Origin: Eledone cirrhosa
Lineage: Eukaryota > Mollusca > Cephalopoda > Octopoda > Eledonidae
NCBI GenBank assembly: GCA_964016885.1
Contig: OZ024742.1
Location: forward strand, 628,736-692,735
Reading direction: 5' to 3'
DNA: 64,000 bases
Below the pieces are notes generated by a model. The model made no database searches, was not told the origin of the DNA, and worked only from the letters and a program-made list of their open reading frames with translations. Both the position numbers and the translations under genes were made by a program. Shown one piece after another: positions 1-10,597 of this stretch (position 1 is its first letter; every line of letters begins with the position of its first letter).

Positions 1-795
1 GGAGAGATAGCATGCTTTCCAACAGACAAGTCTGGCAGAATGTCGGTTGACAGCCTGCCAAACTACATCCAGGCAATGCAACCCCACATCACTAACACAA
101 GAGAGGTAACACCACAGGAGGATGAGGATAGAGAAAAAGCCCTCAATGCCCATATGGTGATGTGGACGAATATAATGCAGCCCAACAAAAGGACTGCCAA
201 CAACTTCCAGGCCTGGAACAATGACGTGCCGGCGTTGTATGGGCTTCGAAAAGACCATAAAACGGGCTGTGACCCTGTCGCAGGACCACCAACACGGCCA
301 GTCTGTGGAGCTAACATTGCTAGTAACTACAGACTGTCCTACTTCCTCTCCCTGATCATACGCCCCATCATTGAGATGTCCCCAGATGTATGTGACAGCA
401 CGGAGGACCTCCTCAGCAGAATCGGCGTGAGTAACCGATCTGGGGACCTAACAAACTGCATAATAGGCAGTATGGATGTTGTGTCCCTGTATCCATCTAT
501 TGACGTGGATTTTGCTGTGGAGAAATGCGTAGAAATGATCAGCGAGAGCAAGGTTGAGTTCCGTGGGATTGATACCAGTGAGCTGGGACTTCTACTTAAG
601 CTTACCCATAGTAATAGTTACCTAGACACTTATGACCTTAGCAACCTGTGCCCTACAAGACCAGCAAGAGGCAGACCACCTACCATTACCTCTATGGCCA
701 AGAAAACCCACACAGATAGATGGAACGGGTGGACCAGAGCCATACGGACACCCGAAAACCACGATGAACTGAAGAAAATGTTGCACATGCGGTAG
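1..795 (+). pseudogene. Penelope-like RT, N-terminal half (fingers and motif A)
   Basis: Frame 1 is open from the left edge to a TAG at 793-795, so the start is outside the window and the internal ATG at 40 is not the real start. Visible motifs in order are CFPTDKSGR (frame 1 just before 40), LYGLRKDHK, RPVCG, NYRLSYFLSLIIRPI and the catalytic motif A SMDVVSLYPSID, whose first Asp is a metal ligand in RTs. The frame fails at about 780: the expected continuation (HAVGASIKLTLKEH) is in frame 3 from about 783 onwards, which indicates a single small indel. Family homology is clear from motif order; the protein is not functional as written. Confidence 0.85.
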
Positions 796-1660
796 GGGCC
801 AGCATAAAATTAACCCTTAAGGAACATATGTTCAAATTTAATGGAAAAACACATGCCCAAGAGGAAGGAGCAGCCATTGGTGTTAACATTGCAGGCGACA
901 TAGCTAACTTATTCATGGTATGGTGGGACAGTAGACTTAAACTTAAAGAACAATTAGAAGACAGCTTAACCCTGATAATGTACTCCCGCTATGTAGATAT
1001 AAACATCGTAGTTAAGACACCCCCACTAGAGAACAGTCAGGAACTAGAGAAAAACACAATGGAAAGCATCCAGCAAATAGCAAACTCCATCCACCAGAGC
1101 ATTAGAGTTACTATAGACGACCCAAGTAGACACCCCAACCATCGATTACCTGTACTAGACACAGAGCTCTGGTTAGATACCATTAACAACCAAAAACAAA
1201 TCCTCCATTCCCATTATGCCAAACCCATGACTTCCAAACATCTGATCCACCGAAACTCGGCCATTTCGGACCATACCAAAATCAACATACTGATTGCGGA
1301 TTTGGTACGGGTGATGAGAAATGTGTCCCGCATGTGCAACCCCGAATAACTAGAGAGACACATACAACACTTCATCCACCGTATGCAGTTCTCTGGCTAC
1401 AATCAGAGAGATAGAATCAGAGTGTATAGAGGAGCCAGAACCAAATGGGAAAAAATGGTAAATAATGACATAAATGGGACCTGCCCCTTGTATAGGAGCA
1501 AATTTTGGAATAGAATAGAAAGAACTAGGAACAAGGCCAATAGAATAAACTCATGGTGTGATAGCAATAAATACCAGAGTGTAATGTTCATCAATACAAC
1601 CCCTAGAGGCGAACTAGCCTACAAATTTAGAAGGGCCCTAATTAAACAAACTCAATATTA
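783..1660 (+). pseudogene. Penelope-like RT, C-terminal half (motif B, damaged YVDD, thumb)
   Basis: Frame 3 continues the RT. It has GAAIGVNIAGDIANLFMVWW, which fits PLE motif B and the following helix. Motif C reads RYVDINIVV where PLEs normally have YVDD, so one of the two catalytic Asp codons is missing; a three-base loss is the simplest explanation. A TAA at 1347-1349 interrupts the frame, but the same frame carries on with HIQHFIHRMQFSGY, which is typical PLE thumb sequence, and then FINTTPRGELAYKFRRAL to a TAA at about 1659-1661. The missing Asp alone would be expected to abolish polymerisation, so this copy is dead even without the stop codon. Confidence 0.82.
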
Positions 1661-2111
1661 AGATAGTAGAAAGACCAGGTACCTCTGTAAAAACACTTAT
1701 TAGCAAGACATACCTGTTCCAAAGACCCTCATGTATAGATAAGAAATGTATAACCTGTAAAATAAGCCCCATATTAACTGTAAAACTAGAAATGTAGTGT
1801 ATAGCATAAGATGTACTGAAGGACAATGTAGAAACAAAAATATAGTGTACATAGGTGAGACAGCTCGTAGTATAGGGGAACAGATAAATGAACACTGGCG
1901 AGACCAAGATAATAAAGAATCATCTGTACTCTACCAACATGCTAAGATAGAACACAAGGGTAAATTAGAGAACATAGAAATAAAAATAGAATCCACACAC
2001 AGAAAAGATGCAATGTTTAGGCAAATTACAGAGGCAGTAAGCATAAAAGAATTACAACCAAAATTAAATAGAAAATATGAGTGGAACAGCAACATCACAA
2101 CTTACAATTAA
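1645..2111 (+). pseudogene. Penelope-like linker and GIY-YIG endonuclease
   Basis: The linker is readable in frame 1 from about 1651 to 1793 (IKIVERPGTSVKTLISKTYL, then a cysteine cluster around SCIDKKCITC). The frame then shifts back to frame 3 at about 1795. There the GIY-YIG domain reads NIVYIGETARSIGEQINEHW, followed by a helix (SSVLYQHAKIEHKG) and a terminal KLNRKYEW, and stops with TAA at 2109-2111. The YIG and the R/E positions of the nuclease core look retained. PLEs use this domain to nick target DNA. Two frameshifts separate it from the RT, so it is a relic. The left boundary of this piece is approximate. Confidence 0.8.
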
Positions 2112-2300
2112 GGACAAAATGAAAACACACACACACATAGAACAAAAAACCAACCAACAACATGTAAATAAATAAACAAATAGATAAATGAACACAAACA
2201 CACACAGACACCCGTATGTGGCGCATGCGCAAACTGAGCACACAACACACACACAGAAACAAAATGGCGTAGGACAGAAGAAAGGAAAGGCACAGAAACA
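2112..2300. repeat. AC/AAAC-rich low-complexity stretch
   Basis: Short (CA)n runs and AAAC/AAAT-rich sequence follow the PLE stop codon and run into the assembly gap. It could be the PLE 3' end or flanking simple sequence; no terminal repeat is visible to decide. No gene is seen. Confidence 0.6.
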
Positions 2301-2500
2301 NNNNNNNNNNNNNNNNNNNNNNNNNNNNNNNNNNNNNNNNNNNNNNNNNNNNNNNNNNNNNNNNNNNNNNNNNNNNNNNNNNNNNNNNNNNNNNNNNNNN
2401 NNNNNNNNNNNNNNNNNNNNNNNNNNNNNNNNNNNNNNNNNNNNNNNNNNNNNNNNNNNNNNNNNNNNNNNNNNNNNNNNNNNNNNNNNNNNNNNNNNNN
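2301..2500. other. Assembly gap (200 N)
   Basis: Exactly 200 unknown bases directly precede the 18-bp minisatellite, which starts mid-array at 2501. The round number suggests a placeholder, so the true gap and the true array length are unknown. Confidence 0.97.
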
Positions 2501-5500
2501 AGTGATGTTGTTGGTAGTGATGTTGTTGTTGGTAGTGATGTTGTTGTTGGTAGTGATGGTTGTTGTTGGTAGTGATGTTGTTGTTGGTAGTGATGTTGTT
2601 GTTGGTAGTGATGTTGTTGTTGGTAGTGATGTTGTTGTTGGTAGTGATGTTGTTGTTGGTAGTGATGTTGTTGTTGGTAGTGATGGTTGTTGTTGTAGTG
2701 ATGTTGTTGTTGGTAGTGATGTTGTTGTTGGTAGTGATGTTGTTGTTGGTAGTGATGTTGTTGTTGGTAGTGATGTTGTTGTTGGTAGTGATGTTGTTGT
2801 TGGTAGTGATGTTGTTGTTGGTAGTGATGGATGTTGATTGGTAGTGATGTTGTTGTTGGTAGTGATGTTGTTGTTGGTAGTGATGTTGTTGTTGGTAGTG
2901 ATGGTTGTTGTTGGTAGTGATGTTGTTGTTGGTAGTGATGTTGTTGTTGGTAGTGATGGTTGTTGTTGGTAGTGATGTGTTGTTGGTAGTGATGTTGTTG
3001 TTGGTAGTAGATGTTGTGATGGTTGTTGTTGGTAGTGATGGTTGTTGTTGGTAGTGATGGTTGTTGTTGGTAGTGATGTTGTTGTTGGTAGTGATGGTTG
3101 TTGTTGGTAGTGATGTTGTTGTTGGTAGTGATGTTGTTGTTGGTAGTGATGTTGTTGTTGGTAGTGATGGTTGTTGTTGGTAGTGATGTTGTTGTTGGTA
3201 GTGATGTTGTTGTTGGTAGTGATGTTGTTGTTGGTAGTGATGGTTGTTGTTGGTAGTGATGTTGTTGTTGGTAGTGTGGTGTTGTTGGTAGTGATGATGT
3301 TGTTGGTAGTGATGTTGTTGTTGGTAGTGATGGTTGTTGTTGGTAGTGATGTTGTTGTTGGTAGTGATGTTGTTGTTGGTAGTGATGGTTGTTGGTAGTG
3401 ATGTTGTTGTTGGTAGTGATGTTGTTGTTGGTAGTGATGGTTGTTGTTGGTAGTGATGTTGTTGTTGGTAGTGATGTTGTTGGTAGTGATGTTGTTGTTG
3501 GTAGTGATGAGTTGTTGGTAGTGATGTTGTTGTTGGTAGTGATGTTGTTGTTGGTAGTGATGGTTGTTGTTGGTAGTGATGTTGTTGTTGGTAGTGATGT
3601 TGTTGTTGGTAGTGATGTTGTTGTTGGTAGTGATGTTGTTGTTGGTAGTGATGTTGTTGTTGGTAGTGATGTTGTTGTTGGTAGTGATGTTGTTGTTGGT
3701 AGTGATGTTGTTGTTGGTAGTGATGGTTGTTGTTGGTAGTGATGTTGTTGTTGGTAGTGATGTTGTTGTTGGTAGTGATGGTTGTTGTTGGTAGTGATGT
3801 TGTTGGTAGTGATGTTGTTGGTAGTGATGTTGTTGTTGGTAGTGATGTTGTTGGTAGTGATGTTGTTGTTGGTAGTGATGTTGTTGTTGGTAGTGATGGT
3901 TGTTGTTGGTAGTGATGTTGTTGTTGGTAGTGATGGTTGTTGTTGGTAGTGATGTTGTTGGTAGTGATGTTGTTGTTGGTAGTGATGTTGTTGTTGGTAG
4001 TGATGTTGTTGTTGGTATTGATGGTTGTTGTTGGTAGTGATGTTGTTGTTGGTAGTGATGTTGTTGTTGGTAGTGATGTTGTTGTTGGTAGTGATGTTGT
4101 TGTTGGTAGTGATGTTGTTGTTGGTAGTGATGGTTGTTGTTGGTAGTGATGTTGTTGTTGGTAGTGATGGTTGTTGTTGGTAGTGATGTTGTTGTTGGTA
4201 GTGATGTTGTTGTTGGTAGTGATGGTTGTTGTTGGTAGTGATGTTGTTGTTGGTAGTGATGTTGTTGTTGGTAGTGATGGTTGTTGTTGGTAGTGATGTT
4301 GTTGTGGTAGTGATGTTGTTGTTGGTAGTGATGGTTGTTGTTGGTAGTGATGTTGTTGTTGGTAGTGATGGTTGTTGTTGGTAGTGATGGTTGTTGTTGG
4401 TAGTGATGTTGTTGTTGGTAGTGATGTTGTTGTTGGTAGTGATGGTTGTTGTTGGTAGTGATGTTGTTGTTGGTAGTGATGTTGTTGTTGGTAGTGATGG
4501 TTGTTGTTGGTAGTGATGTTGTTGTTGGTAGTGATGTTGTTGTTGGTAGTGATGGTTGTTGTTGGTAGTGATGTTGTTGTTGGTAGTGATGTTGTTGTTG
4601 GTAGTGATGGTTGTTGTTGGTAGTGATGTTGTTGTTGGTAGTGTGTTGTTGTTGGTAGTGATGTTGTTGTTGGTAGTGATGTTGTTGTTGGTAGTGATGT
4701 TGTTGTTGGTAGTGATGGTTGTTGTTGGTAGTGATGTTGTTGTTGGTAGTGATGGTTGTTGTTGGTAGTGATGTTGTTGTTGGTAGTGATGGTTGTTGTT
4801 GGTAGTGATGTTGTTGTTGGTAGTGATGGTTGTTGTTGGTAGTGATGTTGTTGTTGGTAGTGATGTTGTTGTTGGTAGTGATGTTGTTGTTGGTAGTGAT
4901 GGTTGTTGTTGGTAGTGATGTTGTTGTTGGTAGTGATGTTGTTGTTGGTAGTGATGGTTGTTGTTGGTAGTGATGGTTGTTGTTGGTAGTGATGGTTGTT
5001 GTTGGTAGTGATGTTGTTGTTGGTAGTGATGTTGTTGTTGGTAGTGATGTTGTTGTTGGTAGTGATGTTGTTGTTGGTAGTGATGTTGTTGTTGGTAGTG
5101 ATGTTGTTGTTGGTAGTGATGATGTTGTTGGTAGTGATGTTGTTGTTGGTAGTGATGTTGTTGTTGGTAGTGATGGTTGTTGTTGGTAGTGATGGTTGTT
5201 GTTGGTAGTGATGTTGTTGTTGGTAGTGATGTTGTTGTTGGTAGTGATGTTGTTGTTGGTAGTGATGTTGTTGTTGGTAGTGATGGTTGTTGTTGGTAGT
5301 GATGTTGTTGTTGGTAGTGATCTTGTTGTTGGTATTGATGGTTGTTGTTGGTAGTGATGGTTGTTGTTGGTAGTGATGGTTGTTGTTGGTAGTGATGTTG
5401 TTGGTAGTGATGTTGTTGTTGGTAGTGATGTTGTTGTTGGTAGTGATGGTTGTTGTTGGTAGTGATGTTGTTGTTGGTAGTGATGTTGTTGCTAGTGATG

Positions 5501-7270
5501 GTTGTTGTTGGTAGTGATGTTGTTGTTGGTAGTGATGATGTTGTTGGTAGTGATGTTGTTGTTGGTAGTGATGATGTTGTTGGTAGTGATGTTGTTGTTG
5601 GTAGTGATGATGTTGTTGGTAGTGATGTTGTTGTTGGTAGTGATGGTTGTTGTTGGTAGTGATGTTGTTGGTAGTGATGTTGTTGTTGGTAGTGATGTTG
5701 TTGTTGGTAGTGATGATGTTGTTGGTAGTGATGGTTGTTGTTGGTAGTGATGTTGTTGTTGGTAGTGATGTTGTTGTTGGTATTGATGGTTGTTGTTGGT
5801 AGTGATGTTGTTGTTGGTAGTGATGTTGTTGGTAGTGATGGTTGTTGTTGGTAGTGATGTTGTTGTTGGTAGTGATGGTTGTTGTTCGTAGTGATGTTGT
5901 TGTTGGTAGTGATGTTGTTGTTGGTAGTGATGTTGTTGGTAGTGATGTTGTTGTTGGTAGTGATGTTGTTGTTGGTAGTGATGTTGTTGGTAGTGATGTT
6001 GTTGTTGGTAGTGATGTTGTTGTTGGTAGTGATGGTTGTTGTTGGTAGTGATGGTTGTTGTTGGTAGTGATGTTGTTGTTGGTCGTGATGATGTTGTTGG
6101 TAGTGATGGTTGTTGTTGGTAGTGATGATGTTGTTGGTAGTGATGTTGTTGTTGGTAGTGATGTTGTTGTTGGTAGTGATGGTTGTTGTTGGTAGTGATG
6201 GTTGTTGTTGGTAGTGATGTTGTTGTTGGTAGTGATGTTGTTGTTGGTAGTGATGTTGTTGTTGGTAGTGATGTTGTTGTTGGTAGTGATGTTGTTGTTG
6301 GTAGTGATGGTTGTTGTTGGTAGTGATGGTTGTTGTTGGAAGTGATGTTGTTGTTGGTAGTGATGTTGTTGTTGGTAGTGATGTTGTTGTTGGTAGTGAT
6401 GATTGTTGTTGGTAGTGATGTTGTTGGTAGTGATGTTGTTGTTGGTAGTGATGGTTGTTGTTGGTAGTGATGTTGTTGTTGGTAGTGATGTTTGTTGTTG
6501 GTAGTGATGTTTGTTGTTGGTAGTAATGTTTGTTGTTGGTAGTGATGTTGTTGTTGGTAGTGATGTTGTTGGTAGTGATGGTTGTTGTTGGTAGTGATGT
6601 TGTTGTTGGTAGTGATGTTGTTGTTGGTAGTGATGTTTGTTGTTGGTAGTGATGGTTGTTGTTGGTAGTGATGTTGTTGTTGGTAGTGATGTTGTTGTTG
6701 GTAGTGATGGTTGTTGTTGGTAGTGATGTTGTTGTTGGTAGTGATGTTGTTGTTGGTAGTGATGGTTGTTGTTGGTAGTGATGGTTGTTGTTGGTAGTGA
6801 TGTTTGTTGTTGGTAGTGATGGTTGTTGTTGGTAGTGATGTTGTTGTTGGTAGTGATGTTGTTGTTGGTAGTGATGGTTGTTGTTGGTAGTGATGGTTGT
6901 TGTTGGTAGTGATGTTGTTGTTGGTAGTGATGTTGTTGTTGGTAGTGATGATGTTGTTGGTAGTGATGTTGTTGTTGGTAGTGATGATGTTGTTGGTAGT
7001 GATGGTTGTTGTTGGTAGTGATGGTTGTTGTTGGTAGTGATGTTGTTGGTAGTGATGGTTGTTGTTGGTAGTGATGTTGTTGGTAGTGATGTTGTTGGTA
7101 GTGATGTTGTTGGTAGTGATGTTGTTGTTGGTAGTGATGTTGTTGTTGGTAGTGATGTTGTTGGTAGTGATGTTTGTTGTTGGTAGTGATGTTTGTTGTT
7201 GGTAGTGATGTTGTTGTTGGTAGTGATGGTTGTTGTTGGTAGTGATGGTTGTTGTTGGTAGTGATGTTGT
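2501..7270. repeat. 18-bp minisatellite, about 4.8 kb, nearly free of C on + strand
   Basis: The unit is GTTGTTGTTGGTAGTGAT, with common 15-bp (one GTT fewer) and 19-bp (extra G: GATGGTTGTT) variants and rarer GATGATGTT variants, roughly 260 units in all. The + strand is almost pure G, T and A; I noticed only a few single C substitutions (about 5322, 5492, 5886 and 6084). Because most units are multiples of three, long open frames run through it on both strands (VVVGSD and LLLVVM on plus; poly-Asn/Thr/His/Gln of nearly 600 residues on minus). These follow from the repeat and are not genes. The left end abuts the N gap, so 4.8 kb is a minimum length. Confidence 0.96.
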
Positions 7271-7640
7271 CAATAGGAGAAATTCAATAAAATGGGTTTA
7301 CCATTTCCTCTTCCTCCAAGTTGGTACCAAGTAATTCTAACAGACCAAGAAACATGTGTGTGTGTGTGTGTGTGGTATTCATGTTAGTGTGTGTGTTATT
7401 CACATGTGTGTCTTTAGAATTTCTCTTTGGTTATGTCCTATAACTTAGAAGTTCAACAAAAACCTACGGTTGTTATGGCTGACTAAGTCCCTTGAAGGTA
7501 GTGCCCCAGCACTGAAACCAGTAAAAGAGTTGATACCATAAATATGAACCCCTTTCTCTTTCAATATAAATCTGCCCCCTATACAGGGACTGTGGATCTG
7601 TTTTAGTGGGGAACATAGGGCTATAAAAAGAAGCTTGCCT
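7271..7640. other. Non-coding stretch with (GT)n and a possible repeat fragment
   Basis: A short (GT)n run lies at about 7353-7373. The segment at about 7450-7640 (GTGCCCCAGCACTGAAACCA and following) has the look of a dispersed repeat, but I cannot name it. No open frame with coding character is seen. Confidence 0.5.
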
Positions 7641-7649
7641 CTACATACA

Positions 7650-7651
<2 letters not shown>

Positions 7652-7692
<41 letters not shown>
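7652..7692. repeat. (TA)n microsatellite
   Basis: An essentially pure TA dinucleotide run. A second shorter TA run lies at 7735-7763. Confidence 0.95.
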
Positions 7693-7695
<3 letters not shown>

Positions 7696-7797
7696 GCACA
7701 TTTTAAAGATGTAATTAGACCTACACATACACTCATATATATATATATATTTTTATATATATACACATATATACCTGTATACATATATGTACATATA

Positions 7798-7856
7798 CGT
7801 CCAAACGCATGCAAGCGTGGAACATGGAAGATGGACGTTAAACGATGATGATGATA
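7798..7856 (+). mobile_element. Retroelement tail fragment ending in (GAT)n
   Basis: This short fragment reads ...GGAACATGGAAGATGGACGT, then TAAACGATGATGATGAT. It matches the terminal motif of the LINE tail at 10080-10115 and the SINE tail at 11275-11299 (GGACGTAAAA then GATGATGAT). It is probably a solo 3' end of the same retroelement family, surrounded by AT-rich microsatellite. Confidence 0.65.
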
Positions 7857-7859
7857 TGT

Positions 7860-7913
7860 ATACATGTACATAGATGTATATATGTACATATATATACATA
7901 TATGGACATATAT

Positions 7914-7946
<33 letters not shown>
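7860..7946. repeat. (TA)n and TACATA-rich microsatellite
   Basis: Tetranucleotide-like TACA/TATA sequence runs into a pure TA run that ends at 7946, immediately left of the inserted hairpin-bearing element. Confidence 0.9.
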
Positions 7947-7947
<1 letters not shown>

Positions 7948-8121
7948 CGAAGGAAATGTGGTAAGGAACCAGGTGGACCATAACGCACCAAAGTACTCAA
8001 TACTTGAGGTAGTAGAGTGGGTAATAGGAACCAGTAAGACCCCGACAGCTGAGCTCAAGCCGTTTCGACGGCTAATTAGCCGTCGAAACGGCTTGAGCTC
8101 AGCTGTCGGGGGTCTTACTGG

Positions 8122-8124
<3 letters not shown>
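7947..8124. mobile_element. Unclassified ~180-bp insert with terminal hairpin inside a TA microsatellite
   Basis: A unique block sits between two TA runs. Its right half (8028-8124) is a near-perfect inverted repeat: a 48-nt left arm and a 49-nt right arm meet at GCTAATTAGC with no loop and differ only by one extra G on the right (4 versus 5 C/G at the ACCCCG step). The left part (7947-8027) has no inverted partner. The TA-rich flanks make any TA target duplication impossible to recognise. It may be a MITE or a Helitron-like end; no coding capacity is present. Confidence 0.6.
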
Positions 8125-8184
<60 letters not shown>

Positions 8185-8330
8185 ATACATATATGGACAT
8201 ATATATATATATATATACACATACATATATGTATGTATATATTTATACATATATGAACATATACATATGTATACGTATATGTACATATATAAGTATACTT
8301 ATATGTACATATACTTGTATACACATTCAA
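8125..8330. repeat. (TA)n and TACATA/TATG microsatellite
   Basis: A long TA run (to about 8174) is followed by degenerate TACA/TATG repeats. Open frames rich in Ile and Tyr (IYIYIY) here are a by-product of the dinucleotide. Confidence 0.92.
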
Positions 8331-9200
8331 ATGTGTTTGTTATAAACATATACACACAGTAGACTAAACCTAGTCATTTGACAAAATAGGTCTGTTACAC
8401 TGTAGCTGGTACCTGACTACTATTTCCGGGGGGGGGGGGGGTATATCCCACCATACCCTCTACTACATCCAGGTCCCAGCTATATTACACAACCCCCTGG
8501 AGCTAATATCTTAATTAGTTTTGGCCAGGTAAATAGCAGAGGATGACGCACAAAAAATAAAATAAAATAAAAGGAAAAAGATTTTGGAACAAAAAGATAA
8601 GCAGAAAAACAAAAACAAAATGAAAGAAGTGAATAAAAGAGCAGGTGAGTGGGTGGTGAGTGGGTTTGAAAACGGTGGGGGTGGTTAGAACTATGGACAC
8701 GTGCACTCCATGCAGTATGACACACAGACACACACTCTCAGTGAAGTGCAATAATAGGAGAGAAGCTAGGACAACAACAAGCAATCATGATGAACACCAC
8801 TACATCCTATCAGAGTCATGTTGGTAGTGAGAATCTTTACAGAGTAATATTCTAGCTCTACTTTAGGGGTTTCTCATAAATTTGATTGAATATTAAAGAA
8901 TTCTCAGGTGAATTAGAAGATTAACTTTCTTGGTATAAAACTGTCTGAAACAGCCCTAGTTCTATCATACAGAGCTGTTTGGTTTAAAGTGTTTATATTT
9001 ATCTAAAATCCTTCCCTCATAATTTTATATAAGAAATTCCATACACTTATGTTCTAAACACCAGATTAATAATGTGAAAGTTATATTACTAAATCCCTCC
9101 AAATTCTTGATAATTTTCTAAATAATTTTAAAATAAACATCAATTCTCATCTTGATCATCCCATCCTAAAATTTTTTTAAATATTTATTTGGCCTATATT
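8331..9200. other. Non-coding stretch, G14 tract only
   Basis: A run of 14 G lies at 8428-8441. The rest is AT-rich with A-rich patches near 8550-8640. I see no exon, gene or recognisable repeat here. Confidence 0.55.
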
Positions 9201-9244
9201 TCAGATTTCACGTCCATTGTTGGGGGGCTTTCCAAAGTGAAATA

Positions 9245-10115
9245 AATATGTCGGGAAAGGAGACTATGTGGCCGTTTGCAGCTACCGCCTGTATCTGACT
9301 TAAAAATATACATAACGGGATGGAAGAAGTTCAGGGAACTACTGCCACTGCTAGCTGCAAAAGGCTTCTCCCTCAAAATGAAAGGCAGACTGTATGATGC
9401 GTGTATCCGAACAGCTATGTTACATGGTAGTGAGACCTGGGCGCTGAAGGTGGAAGACTTACGTAGATTAGAGAGAAACGAAGCTTGCATGCTCCGATGG
9501 ATGTGTAATAGTAATATACGCGAACAACAAAGTATAAATGAATTGAGAGAGAGACTGAGCATCAGAGGAATCAAATGCTGTGTGCAGGAGAGGCGGTTGC
9601 GTTGGTATGGACATGTGATGCGTATGAAGGATGACAGCTGCATAAAAAGGTGCAGAGCACTAGAAGTCAATGGAAACCACGGAGTGGGAAGACCTGGGAT
9701 GAGGTGATAAAAGCCGACTTTACCCAATTACACCTCTCAAAGGCGATGACACACAACCATGACCCCTGGCGTCATGCAGTAATAGAGAGTACCCGACCTC
9801 CCATGGGTACAAGCTGAAGCATATAGACAATATGCCCCCACACCCTCCCACTGCAAGATGGTCGTGGAGGTGCCACGGCAAAAAAGCACCCAGCCCACAC
9901 TGTAAAGTGGACGTGTAGGCGCCACGGAAAAAGCACCCAGCATTCACTGTAAATGAGGTTGGTGTTAGGAAGGGCATCCAGCTGTAGAAATCAAGCCAAA
10001 ATCAGTTCCTGTATGAGCAAGGCATGGTTAGCCGACCAGACACTGCCCACAACAGGACAACCCGTCTAACCCATGCTAACATGGAAGAACGGACGTAAAA
10101 CCGTGATGATGATGA
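9245..10115 (+). mobile_element. Non-LTR retrotransposon (LINE), 3' end with (GAT)n tail
   Basis: The coding part (about 9276-9830) is the C-terminal region of a non-LTR retrotransposon polymerase, and the 3' tail (about 9830-10115) ends in GATGATGATGAT. The tail contains two to three related modules (around AAAAAAGCACCCAGCC, ACTGTAAAGTGGACG and GCCACGGAAAAAGCACCCAG) followed by GGTTGGTGTTAGGAAGGGCA. The SINE at 10967-11299 carries the same tail. 5' truncation is typical of LINE insertions. The clade is not certain from this fragment; it resembles RTE-like elements common in invertebrates. Confidence 0.82.
9276..9830 (+). pseudogene. LINE reverse transcriptase, C-terminal fragment
   Basis: Visible conserved blocks in order are GWKKFRELLPLL, KMKGRLYDACIRTAMLHGSE, ETWALKVEDLRRLERNEACM, LRWMC and ERRLRWYGHVMRM, all typical of the region after the RT catalytic domain in LINEs. 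The frame stops with TGA at 9705-9707, but the expected ending (GKTWDEVIKADFTQ ... HDPWRHAVIES) is in the next frame from about 9689, so an indel near GVGRP broke it. The catalytic RT motifs are not present because the element is 5' truncated. There is no ATG at the left end, and an in-frame stop lies at 9243. This is a dead fragment, not a host gene. Confidence 0.83.
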
Positions 10116-10436
10116 TTTCAGGGCCTATTTTATCCAAAATATACTTCCTTAAACAAGATGGTAGTTTTGAGGAAAATTTGACTACTACTGCTATCACATT
10201 GAACCACCACATAGAGAGTCCCACATTGTCTCATCTACTCATGTTTGCCAGTTATATAAATATTTAAAAGTACAATTGATACATTTTGGAGCTGGATGAA
10301 GACATGTTTGCTGCGTTTAATGATATTATAATAACTAAATGTTGACTTTAACAAATTAAGAACATTGAAAATTTTGATGCCACACAGACGTTCAAATCAT
10401 AAAAATTTCCCAGAAAATAGCAAAATTATTCCTGAC
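10116..10436. other. Non-coding AT-rich stretch
   Basis: No gene, exon or clear repeat seen. Confidence 0.5.
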
Positions 10437-10536
10437 TAAACAACACAGATTAGGGGGGAGAGAGAGAGCTAAGGAAGGAAGCAAGCACATCATAGTGAAA
10501 CATTTAACAACCGTATCAGGATCGAGAGGTGTGTGA

Positions 10537-10545
<9 letters not shown>
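10437..10545. repeat. Dispersed repeat unit, copy 1 of 3
   Basis: GA-rich sequence leads into AAGCACATCATAGTG, then AAACATTTAAC and a (GT)n(TA)n tract. Related copies occur at about 11312-11470 and 11704-11776. The shared order (GA run, GGAGGTAAGCA-like, AAACATTTAAC, GTGTGTGTATATA) points to one family; I cannot name it. Confidence 0.6.

Positions 10546-10597
<52 letters not shown>
10546..10597. repeat. (TA)n(GA)n microsatellite
   Basis: A TA run followed by a GA run, adjacent to the fold-back element. Confidence 0.93.

Larger units (their letters stand above)
1..2111 (+). mobile_element. Penelope-like retroelement, degenerate, 5' end outside window
   Basis: This is a Penelope-like element (PLE), a retroelement whose reverse transcriptase is followed by a GIY-YIG endonuclease. 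The order seen is: an N-terminal TDKSGR motif at the left edge, a YGLRKDHK and RPVCG finger region, RT motif A (SMDVVSLYPSID), a motif B region, a damaged YVDD box, a linker with a C-x5-C-x2-C cluster, and a C-terminal GIY-YIG domain. The reading frame is broken by at least three shifts (near 780, 1640 and 1795) and one stop (1347-1349), so it cannot be autonomous. It lies on the strand opposite the myosin gene. The 5' end is cut by the window edge. Family assignment is firm; the PLE subgroup is not resolved. Confidence 0.88.

Noticed and set aside
5492..7273. 593-residue minus-strand Asn/Thr/His/Gln-rich frame resembling a low-complexity protein
   Set aside because: It is the reverse translation of the 18-bp minisatellite. 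It switches between HHYQQQ, NITTNN and SLPTT frames at each 19-bp unit, which a real coding repeat would not tolerate.
7445..8362. Ile/Tyr-rich frames (IYIYIY) that could suggest membrane peptides
   Set aside because: They come from TA/TACA microsatellites and occur on both strands; the same is true at 11207-11773.
9276..9707. Host gene of 143 residues (GSETWALKVEDLRRLERNEA...)
   Set aside because: It is the C-terminal end of a LINE polymerase, frameshifted near its end and followed by a LINE tail with (GAT)n.
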